From contig NZ_CP035417.1 of assembly GCF_004123675.1 (NCBI RefSeq), positions 3,153,501 through 3,217,500 of the forward strand: 64,000 nt of DNA, read 5' to 3'. This DNA is from Leisingera sp. NJS204 (GTDB lineage: Bacteria; Pseudomonadota; Alphaproteobacteria; Rhodobacterales; Rhodobacteraceae). Positions 57,346 through 64,000 of this stretch are shown here, piece by piece (within the stretch, counting starts at the first letter, position 1; every line of letters begins with the position of its first letter). The notes under the pieces are model-generated. The model searched no databases and was not told where the DNA came from. It worked only from the letters and a program-made list of their open reading frames with translations. Position numbers and translations under genes: made by a program.

Positions 57346-57353
<8 letters not shown>

Positions 57354-58614
57354 CCTGTTCAACCTTTCTGGCGGCCTCTGGCCGTTCCGGCCGCATCAGC
57401 GGGTGGCTGTCGATCACCCCGCCCGGCAGCAGCGCCGGGAAGGCCGATTGCGACCACTTCACCAGTTGCACCGCGGGTGAGCCCATCAGCAGCTTCGCCG
57501 CCGGCTGGGTCCACAGCACATGATCCATACTGTCATTCGGACGGTAGGGCGCATCGGCGATGCCATCCCCGTCCACATCAAAACCCGCGAAATCGGACCA
57601 ATAGTTACCCTGGCCCGCCTCAGACCATTCCACCCATTTGGTGGAGACGAATTTCACCTGATGCCGGTTGCCGACAAAGGCATTGCCCACCATCCGGTTG
57701 CCCGCGCTGCCCGCGGTGAAATGGATGCCAATGCCGCAACCCTCAAACCAATTGCCCGAGAAATCATTCTTGTGCGCATTGTAGAGGAAGGTGCATTTTC
57801 CCTTGGCGCCCTTTACATAGTTGCCCCGGAACTCGCCCTGATTGGCGTAGTTCAGCATCACTCCATGATCGCGGTCATTCAGCGAGACGTTTCCCGTCAC
57901 CTTGACGCGCGTGGAAAACATCACCGCATAGCCCAGGTGATTGCCTATCGAGACATTGCCGGAAACTTCGGAATTGTCCGCGTACATATAGTGCACCGCA
58001 AAGCGCAGATCGCGGAACACATTGTTGGTGAACGTGTTTTTCCTGGAACTGTTCACAAAGATCCCGTCGCGGCCAAAGCGGATGTCATTGCCGTCGACCA
58101 CCGCGCCCGGCGCATTCCACACGTAGACGCCATTGCCGCGGGCATTCATATGGCGGTCTAAGCGGCCTTCGATCCGGTTGCCCTGCACCAGGCTGTCCTT
58201 GGCGCCGTGAATATCCACGCCATACAGGTTTCCCAGCAGCACATTGTTCAGGATCTGCGGCGCCTTCGCCGTCTTGGTAAGTTTGATGCCGCTGTCGATC
58301 CCCTGATGCGAGGAGCCGGAGCCCACAACGGTCAGGTTCTGCACGGTCACGCTTGGCCCAGTCACGGTGATCACCGATCCCTGGCCCTGACCGTCCAAGG
58401 TGGCGTGACCCCGCCCGTCCAGAATGACCGGCCGGTCCAGCACCAGAGTTTCTGCATATTCGCCGGCGGCGAGGCGGAGGGTGTCGCCATCCGCCGCCTG
58501 CGCCAGTGTTTCAGCAATGGCCCCTGCCCGGTTGGGCACCTCCCAATCCGCCGCCCACGCGGGCGCCAGGCCGGTCAGGGCCGCAACCAGAGAAATGGGC
58601 AGGAGCCGTTTCAT
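57346..58614 (-). CDS. nosD: NosD, periplasmic copper-maturation protein
   Basis: 422 residues with a Sec signal peptide (MKRLLPISLVAALTGLAPAWA). A right-handed beta-helix of CASH-type repeats follows, rich in Asn-Gly-Val and hydrophobic turns, with NTFTNNVFRDLRFAVHYMYA in the middle and GQGNYWSDFAGFDVDGDGIA before the C-terminus. It delivers or scaffolds metal or sulfur for the CuZ site of NosZ. The gap to nosZ is only 3 nt. Confidence 0.93.
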
Positions 58615-58617
58615 CGG

Positions 58618-60528
58618 TTACGCGCTCCGCGGCTCAACCAGCATCCGGCCGCGCATTTCCATGTGCAGCGCGTGGCAGAACCACTGGCAGTAGTACCAGT
58701 GCACGCCCGGGCGTTCGGCCTTGAAGGTCACGGAAGCGGTTGCCTGCGGCCCGACCTCCATCGCAACGCCGAAGTTCGACAGGCAGAAACCGTGGGTCAG
58801 GTCATCGATGTCGTCCAGGTTGGTGACATAGACGGTGACCTCGTCGCCCTGCTTGACGGTGAACTTCTCCAGGCTGAAGTTCGGCGCCTGGCTGGACATG
58901 TAAACCCGCACCTTGTCGCCGTCGCGCACAATGGTGTCCTGCCAGTCGTCCAGATCCACCCCATCTGCCTCGGCCTGTGCACGCGCGTCCGACCACATCG
59001 GGTCGTTGCGGTCCCAAAGGTTGACCGGGTTCACCTTGGAACGGTGAACAATGATCGAGTCATGCGGCTCGGCAAAGGTCGGGCCGTCATGCACCACAGT
59101 CATCTTATCGCCGGAAATATCGATCAGCTGCTCGTTCTCGGGCTTCAGCGGGCCGACGTTCAGGAACCGGTCCTTGGAAAACTTGTTCATCGAGATCAGC
59201 CACTTGCCGTCCGCCTCGGCGGTCTCCCCCATCGAGGTGGAGTTGTGGCCCGGCTGATACTGCACGTCGACTTTGTCCAGGATCGGGTCCACATCAGCGC
59301 CGGCATAGGCTTCGATCGCCTTGGCAATGTCCCATTTCACCACCTGGCTGTCCAGGAACAGGGTGGTGTAGGCATAGCCGCGGTTATCGAAGGCGGTGTG
59401 AAGCGGGCCAAGGCCCAGCTGCGGTTCGGCAACCACTGCCGAGCGCGGATCGGCATCCGCATCAAACAGCGCGTCCAGCTTTTCGACATCAATCACCGAC
59501 ACGGTCGGGGACAGCTTGCCGTTGACGCAGACGTGTTTCTTGTCCGGCGCAGTGTTGATGCCATGCGGCGAGTTCGGGATCGGGATATACCGGGTCAGCT
59601 TGCCCGGCGCGTCCTTGCGCCCATCGACAACTTTGGCACCGTTCAGTTCTTCGTAGTTGCCGGCCTCAATCGCTGCCTCAATCGCCGCGATGTTGAAAAC
59701 AACAACGTGGTCCAGCTCATTCTCGGTCATCTCGGCCAGGGTCATGCCCATTTCCGAGTTGTAGGAGGTCGAATAGGCGTATTTGCCCTGATAGTCGCAG
59801 TCGGTGTTGTCCAGGTTGCCCGAGACGATCACCTGCCAGGCGACTTTCATGGTGTCGCCGTCGATGGCGGAGAAGATGTTCACATACTGCGAAGGATCAT
59901 CCAGGATCTGGCCGTCATTGATCAGCGGCGCCTCGTGCTCACCGTTGGCAAAGACATAGCCGGTGCGCGGGAATTTCTGCGGGCGCAGACCGTGGATGTC
60001 CTTGGCGTTGGGGATCTCGATGATCTTGTCGCATTTCATCACGTCGCAGCGCACCCGGGCGACACGGGTGTTGGCCTTGTCGTTCATAAAGATAAAGCGG
60101 CCGTCATAGGTGCCATCGGTGAACGACATATGCGGGTGGTGCAGGTCGCCGTTGTCATAGGTAACCTTGCCGTTGGCGGCCAGGAATTCCTTGGTTTCCG
60201 GCAGCAGGCCCTCGGTCAGGATCTTCAGCGACTCGTTGGTCTGGCCCCAGCCGGTGGCCGAGCAGCGGTTGAACACCGGGATCCGCATGAACTCCCGCAT
60301 TGACGGCACGCCCAGGATACGCAGCTCGCCGGTCTGGCCCGAGGACCAGAAGCCATAATATTCATCCAGTTCGCCCGGTGCCAGGTTCACACCGCTTGCC
60401 GCTTGCGCAGGTTTGGCCCCCAGCAGTGCGGAACCGGCGCCAGTGGCCGCCAGCACGGCACCAGAGGCAGTCGCCCCCAGAAGGCCGCGGCGGGTGACGG
60501 GCAGTTTATTTTTCAGATCTTCAGACAT
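58618..60528 (-). CDS. nosZ: Nitrous-oxide reductase (clade I)
   Basis: 636 residues. Reduces N2O to N2 in the periplasm using a CuZ (Cu4S) and a CuA centre. The N-terminus has a Tat signal ([19 protein letters not shown]), typical of clade I. CuZ-domain histidines include [16 protein letters not shown]. The C-terminal cupredoxin holds the CuA ligands C614, C618, H622 and M625 in [21 protein letters not shown] lies before the ATG at 60528. Confidence 0.97.
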   Translation of the reverse strand: MSEDLKNKLPVTRRGLLGATASGAVLAATGAGSALLGAKPAQAASGVNLAPGELDEYYGFWSSGQTGELRILGVPSMREFMRIPVFNRCSATGWGQTNESLKILTEGLLPETKEFLAANGKVTYDNGDLHHPHMSFTDGTYDGRFIFMNDKANTRVARVRCDVMKCDKIIEIPNAKDIHGLRPQKFPRTGYVFANGEHEAPLINDGQILDDPSQYVNIFSAIDGDTMKVAWQVIVSGNLDNTDCDYQGKYAYSTSYNSEMGMTLAEMTENELDHVVVFNIAAIEAAIEAGNYEELNGAKVVDGRKDAPGKLTRYIPIPNSPHGINTAPDKKHVCVNGKLSPTVSVIDVEKLDALFDADADPRSAVVAEPQLGLGPLHTAFDNRGYAYTTLFLDSQVVKWDIAKAIEAYAGADVDPILDKVDVQYQPGHNSTSMGETAEADGKWLISMNKFSKDRFLNVGPLKPENEQLIDISGDKMTVVHDGPTFAEPHDSIIVHRSKVNPVNLWDRNDPMWSDARAQAEADGVDLDDWQDTIVRDGDKVRVYMSSQAPNFSLEKFTVKQGDEVTVYVTNLDDIDDLTHGFCLSNFGVAMEVGPQATASVTFKAERPGVHWYYCQWFCHALHMEMRGRMLVEPRSA

Positions 60529-60539
60529 GATGTCCTCCT

Positions 60540-62729
60540 TCAGGAAACTTTTGTCCTGTTCGCGTTGGGGTGATTGGCGGGCGGCCTGCCCAGAGTGACG
60601 TCTGGTGCCGGGCTGCCGGTCTTGGCCCGGCGTTTCAGCTGTTTGATCACAACCGGGCATTTGGATTCAGATTGATACAGAACCTGGCAATGCAGGCAGT
60701 CGACGCATTCGTTCGGATTGATCTCACCGGTGGGGTGAATGGCCTGAACGGGGCACTCATTGGCGCAGGTCTGGCAGGGGCTGCCGCATTCCTTGTAGCG
60801 CCGCAGCCAGTCGAACATCCGCACCCGCGCCGGGATCGCCAAAGCTGCCCCCAGCGGGCACAGGTAGCGGCAATAGAACCGCTCAACGAACAGACCGAGC
60901 CCCAGAAGCACCAGCGCAAAGACCACAAACGGCCAGTCACGCACGAACTTCAGGATGATCGCGGTCTTGAACGGCTCCACCTCGGCATAGGTTTCCGCCA
61001 GCGGGATCGACACCATGGAGATGCCGAACAGCCCGAGGAAGATCATGTATTTCGCAGGCCACAGGCGCTCGTGCAGGCCCCACGGCAGGGTGATCTGCGG
61101 CACGCGGCATGCACGGGCGATCTTGTTGGTCAGCTCCTGCAGCGCGCCGAACGGGCACAGCCAGCCGCAATAGGCGCCCCGCCCCCAGAACAGCAGTGCT
61201 GCGGCAACGGCAAACCACTGGATGAAGACCAGCGGATCCAGCAGGAAAGCATCCCAGGAAAACCCGCCCCGCAAGCTGCCTGCCAGCGCCATCAGGTTCA
61301 CCACGCTCAGCTGCGCATTGGCGTACCAGCCCAGAAACACCAGGGTGACGGTCAGGTATCCGATGCGGAACCAGTAAAAGACACGCGCATTCGCGGTGGC
61401 CTGGAACTGGAAGAAGAAAACCCCTGTCAGCACCAGCAGCATCACACCCAGAACCCCGATCTCCAGTGTGCGGTCCTTCCAGATCCGCTGCCACAGGGCT
61501 GCCTTTGCTGCAGCCTCGCCGGTGTCATCCGCCACCATCTTGGGTGCAGGTGCGGCAGGCAGCAGATATTGCTCCGGCAGTTTGTAGCCCAGATCAAAGG
61601 TCAGGAACGCCCGCTCCAGCGCCCCCACCGACCGCTGCACCAAAAGCTGCAGGCGGAACGGTTCGGCCGGATCAAATTCCGCATCCGCCGGGATTTTGAA
61701 CAGGTCCAGTTCACCAAAGCTGGGGCTGTCGCTCGTGGCCAATCCCCCCAGCCGCTTGTGCTGCTTGTCAAAGAACCGCACCGAAGAATCGCCCTGGATC
61801 AGCTGGATCCGGTCAAAGATACCCCCCCGCACATAGCCCGACCCTTTGAAGCTGTAGCTGCCCCGCCCCAGCACCAGAATGGCGTGCTCACCCTCCTTCA
61901 GCCAGGCCTTCAGGTTCTGGTATTCGGCCTCGCCCAGCAGCGACTTGCCGATCGACGGCACCGAAACCAGAGCCATTTGCATATCGATGAAAGTATCGTC
62001 CGGCGCTCCGGCCTCAGGCCGTTTGATCGCACGGCTGTCGCCCGTGGCCTCAAAGGCCGCGTTGATCTGGCCCACGTCCAGCGTCACCCGCCGGACCGAG
62101 CCGTCGCCTGCCAGCGCGGTCCAATCCGCGACTTCCTCGCGGGCCATATCGACCTCGCGCTTCGGCCCGTCCGCCTGCACCGGCGACAGCCCGCCCAGCC
62201 CCAGCGCCCGCGCCACCTTGATCCCGGCGCGCACCAGGCTGTCGTCGATCACCATAATGGTCACCGTCGCACCCGAGATGATGTCGAGATCATGGGCATC
62301 GCCGCCCGCCGCTGCCTCGGCCTTCAGGTCCAGCCCGGCGTAGCTTTCGGTCAGCTTGACCATCTTGGCGTTCGGGATGCCGATCAGCACGATCGGTTCC
62401 GAGTGTTTGACCAGCTTCACGCCGGTCAGCACCGCATCGGTGTCAATCGCGGCCACCACATGGATCGGCTTGCCGCTGTACCCGGTGGTTCCGACGAAAT
62501 CGGAGGTCAGAAAGGCATAGGCGATTGTTTCGCCCGCCTTCAGAACCGGCGCAACCGGCACATCGCTGCGCACCGGGCCAAACGCCTCAGCACCAGGCAC
62601 CAGGTCTGCAGGTGTCAATTCTGTCAGGAAAGAGTCGAGGCTGTCTGCCTCAGCCGCTGCAGCAAAAAGCGCGGCTATTGTCATCACAAGGGCTGTCATC
62701 CAGCCCCGGAAGGCGCGTGTCAGGACCAT
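60540..62729 (-). CDS. nosR: NosR, FMN/Fe-S electron donor and regulator
   Basis: 729 residues. Sec-type signal (about 1-28), then a periplasmic FMN-binding domain with the covalent-flavin motif [13 protein letters not shown], then membrane helices (from about 410), and a cytoplasmic C-terminus with two [4Fe-4S] motifs (CQTCANECP, then CVDCLHCQ). The polyferredoxin-like loop [12 protein letters not shown] and [11 protein letters not shown] are also present. It drives electrons to NosZ and is needed for nos expression in characterised denitrifiers. It ends 12 nt before nosZ. Confidence 0.95.
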   Translation of the reverse strand: MVLTRAFRGWMTALVMTIAALFAAAAEADSLDSFLTELTPADLVPGAEAFGPVRSDVPVAPVLKAGETIAYAFLTSDFVGTTGYSGKPIHVVAAIDTDAVLTGVKLVKHSEPIVLIGIPNAKMVKLTESYAGLDLKAEAAAGGDAHDLDIISGATVTIMVIDDSLVRAGIKVARALGLGGLSPVQADGPKREVDMAREEVADWTALAGDGSVRRVTLDVGQINAAFEATGDSRAIKRPEAGAPDDTFIDMQMALVSVPSIGKSLLGEAEYQNLKAWLKEGEHAILVLGRGSYSFKGSGYVRGGIFDRIQLIQGDSSVRFFDKQHKRLGGLATSDSPSFGELDLFKIPADAEFDPAEPFRLQLLVQRSVGALERAFLTFDLGYKLPEQYLLPAAPAPKMVADDTGEAAAKAALWQRIWKDRTLEIGVLGVMLLVLTGVFFFQFQATANARVFYWFRIGYLTVTLVFLGWYANAQLSVVNLMALAGSLRGGFSWDAFLLDPLVFIQWFAVAAALLFWGRGAYCGWLCPFGALQELTNKIARACRVPQITLPWGLHERLWPAKYMIFLGLFGISMVSIPLAETYAEVEPFKTAIILKFVRDWPFVVFALVLLGLGLFVERFYCRYLCPLGAALAIPARVRMFDWLRRYKECGSPCQTCANECPVQAIHPTGEINPNECVDCLHCQVLYQSESKCPVVIKQLKRRAKTGSPAPDVTLGRPPANHPNANRTKVS

Positions 62730-63184
62730 GGCGCCTCTCCTTTCGTTAGAGTGGCTGCCACGGACGCGCGCAGGGCGCGTTCGGATTCTGTTTCTGCGAC
62801 CAACGGAGGCCCGCGGCCCTCATGCCAGTATTGCGCCGGGTTCGGCTGCACCGTGGTTTCCGCAGGCAGCAGCACGGCGCAGTCGGCAGCCCGGCTGATG
62901 CCAGAGCGCAGGACGCTTACAGGCCCGGCCCCGTTTTCAGCAGCGCACAGCGGACAGGTGCTGCATTTGGGACAATCCTGCGGTTCGCTGCTGTCCTCGG
63001 AACCGATCTGAATTTCCACCACGCCGAATTCGCCGCAGATCTCGATCCAATCACCGCCCGCCGCAACCTGTGCCGCACTGGGGAACGCTGTTTGCAGCAC
63101 CAGCATGAAAATGGCGCACAGCCCCGTCAGCCGCCGGAGAAACCCGGCGCGGCAAGCGGTAGATATGAAAGAGGTGCGCGGCAT
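62720..63184 (-). CDS. Small exported cysteine-rich protein (DUF2946-like) at the head of the nos operon
   Basis: 154 residues. The N-terminus is a long signal sequence (GLCAIFMLVLQTAFPSAAQ), so the mature protein is probably periplasmic. Cysteines 71, 74, 77 and 80 form CPKCSTCPLC, a CxxCxxCxxC cluster that could bind copper; Cys50 and Cys102 are further away. The C-terminal segment EGRGPPLV resembles DUF2946 proteins. It overlaps nosR by 10 nt and so belongs to the operon. A role in copper handling is inference. An internal Met at residue 27 is a possible alternative start. Confidence 0.7.
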   Translation of the reverse strand: MPRTSFISTACRAGFLRRLTGLCAIFMLVLQTAFPSAAQVAAGGDWIEICGEFGVVEIQIGSEDSSEPQDCPKCSTCPLCAAENGAGPVSVLRSGISRAADCAVLLPAETTVQPNPAQYWHEGRGPPLVAETESERALRASVAATLTKGEAPWS

Positions 63185-63246
63185 CTGTTACAAGATTCTC
63201 TTGCTGCATTCGCCGCTGACACTAGAGGGAACTGCAGTGCCGTTAT

Positions 63247-63260
63247 TTGATGTATGTCAG
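63247..63260 (-). promoter_or_regulatory. Degenerate FNR/NnrR-like box ahead of nos operon
   Basis: On the - strand the site reads CTGACATACATCAA. The right half (ATCAA) is a perfect FNR half-site and the left half (CTGAC) matches TTGAT at only three of five positions. It lies about 65 bp before the first gene of the nos cluster, where an oxygen/NO regulator is expected. Confidence 0.4.
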
Positions 63261-63322
63261 ATAAATCAGAGATTCCGGGCCGTTTGGCCACGGTCCGGAA
63301 GACAGGCTAACCACCCGGCAGA

Positions 63323-64000
63323 TCAGCCTTTCTCGAACCGCCGGAAGGCCAGGGTTATCACGCCCGCAATCGCCATATAGACCACGGCAAGAAGCAACAG
63401 CGGCTCATAGACAATGAATGTATCTGACCGCACGCGGGAGGATACCGAATAGATCTCTACCACCGTGATTGTCGCCACCAGCGGCGTCGCCTTCAGCTGC
63501 AGGATGGTTTCACCACCCAGGGTCGGCAGCACATTGCGGATTGCCTGCGGCAGCCAGATCCGGCGGAACATGGTGAAGCGCGGCATGCCAAAGGATTTTG
63601 CCGCCTCCAGCTGCCCCTTGGCAACACTGGAAAACGCCCCCCGCATGACCTCACCCTCATAGCCCGCATAAGACAGCGACAGTGCAAGCACCGCATAGGG
63701 CCAGGCCTGCCGCAGGTACGGCCACAGCTCGGATGAGCGGATCCAGGGAAACTGCGGAAACAGCGAGCCCAGCCCGTAATAAAGCAGCCAGATCTGCAGC
63801 AGCAAAGGCGTGCCGCGAATGATGGTGCAGAAGGTGCGCGCAGGAACGGACAGATACCAGGGGCCAACGGCCTGTGCCAGCCCCAGCGGCACCGCCAGCA
63901 GGAAACCTATGACTAGGGATGCCGCCAGGATCCAGATTGTGGTCCACAGCCCTTCCAGCGCCAGCGGCGCATATTTCGGCAGCCAATCCCAGCGCAGCGA
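63323..64000 (-). CDS. Polar amino-acid ABC transporter permease (HisM/GlnP type), 5' end outside window
   Basis: The reading frame is open to the window edge, so the N-terminus is missing; about 225 residues are visible. Membrane helices include TTIWILAASLVIGFLLAVP and the EAA-type loop LEAAKSFGMPRFTMFRRIWLP. FCTIIRGTPLLLQIWLLYYGL is the characteristic HisMQ/GlnP segment. The binding protein, partner permease and ATPase are not in the window. The gene reads away from the nos cluster promoter and is not linked to it. Confidence 0.85.
   Translation of the reverse strand, partial: SLRWDWLPKYAPLALEGLWTTIWILAASLVIGFLLAVPLGLAQAVGPWYLSVPARTFCTIIRGTPLLLQIWLLYYGLGSLFPQFPWIRSSELWPYLRQAWPYAVLALSLSYAGYEGEVMRGAFSSVAKGQLEAAKSFGMPRFTMFRRIWLPQAIRNVLPTLGGETILQLKATPLVATITVVEIYSVSSRVRSDTFIVYEPLLLLAVVYMAIAGVITLAFRRFEKG

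Overview
The window reads as a chromosomal segment of an alphaproteobacterium of the Roseobacter group (Rhodobacteraceae). Reasons: GC-rich codon use; MttB-family methyltransferases paired with dimethylglycine/sarcosine-dehydrogenase-like FAD proteins; GcvA/LysR, GntR and XRE-cupin regulators around them; a clade I nos cluster; and CtrA-like sites ahead of a chemoreceptor. I do not assign a genus.

Layout. 0.6-8.0 kb (+): a large Ig-repeat surface/secreted protein followed by its own type I secretion system (TolC-like lipoprotein, ABC exporter, HlyD-type adaptor). 8.1-8.8 kb (-): a secreted trypsin-like protease. 9.4-14.7 kb (+): a chemoreceptor ending in a CheR-type pentapeptide, then three receiver-domain proteins, the last a REC-histidine kinase. 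14.7-15.6 kb: no convincing gene. 15.6-18.0 kb (-): tcuB-tcuA for tricarballylate oxidation. 18.0-27.6 kb: a block of broken genes (TPP enzyme, two FAD/aminomethyltransferase proteins, class III aminotransferase, ALDH fragment, MttB-like methyltransferase, N-terminally damaged LysR). 27.6-29.0 kb (-): GntR and XRE-cupin regulators. 29.2-39.0 kb (+): lpdA, lipA, an alanine/glycine:cation symporter, a universal stress protein, gcvT, gcvH, gcvP and a GATase-like AraC regulator. 39.1-43.7 kb (-): a PotABCD-type ABC transporter, with a divergent LysR at 44.1 kb. 45.1-49.2 kb: divergent, intact MttB-like methyltransferase and FAD/aminomethyltransferase oxidoreductase. 49.3-55.1 kb: a TauABC-type transporter, a LysR paralogous to the one at 44 kb, and a histidinol-dehydrogenase-family enzyme. 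55.1-63.2 kb (-): nosLYFDZR plus a small cysteine-rich protein. 63.3-64.0 kb: a polar amino-acid ABC permease cut off by the window edge.

How it fits together. The middle of the window looks like a methylated-amine-to-glycine catabolic region. Uptake systems would deliver the substrate, and the MttB-like and DMGDH-like proteins would remove methyl groups. Lipoyl synthase, the L-protein and the T, H and P proteins of the glycine cleavage system would then oxidise the resulting glycine. The substrate of each transporter is inferred from context, not shown by the sequence. The broken block at 18-27 kb carries decayed homologues of the same MttB/DMGDH proteins that are intact at 45-49 kb, which suggests loss of a redundant or specialised pathway.
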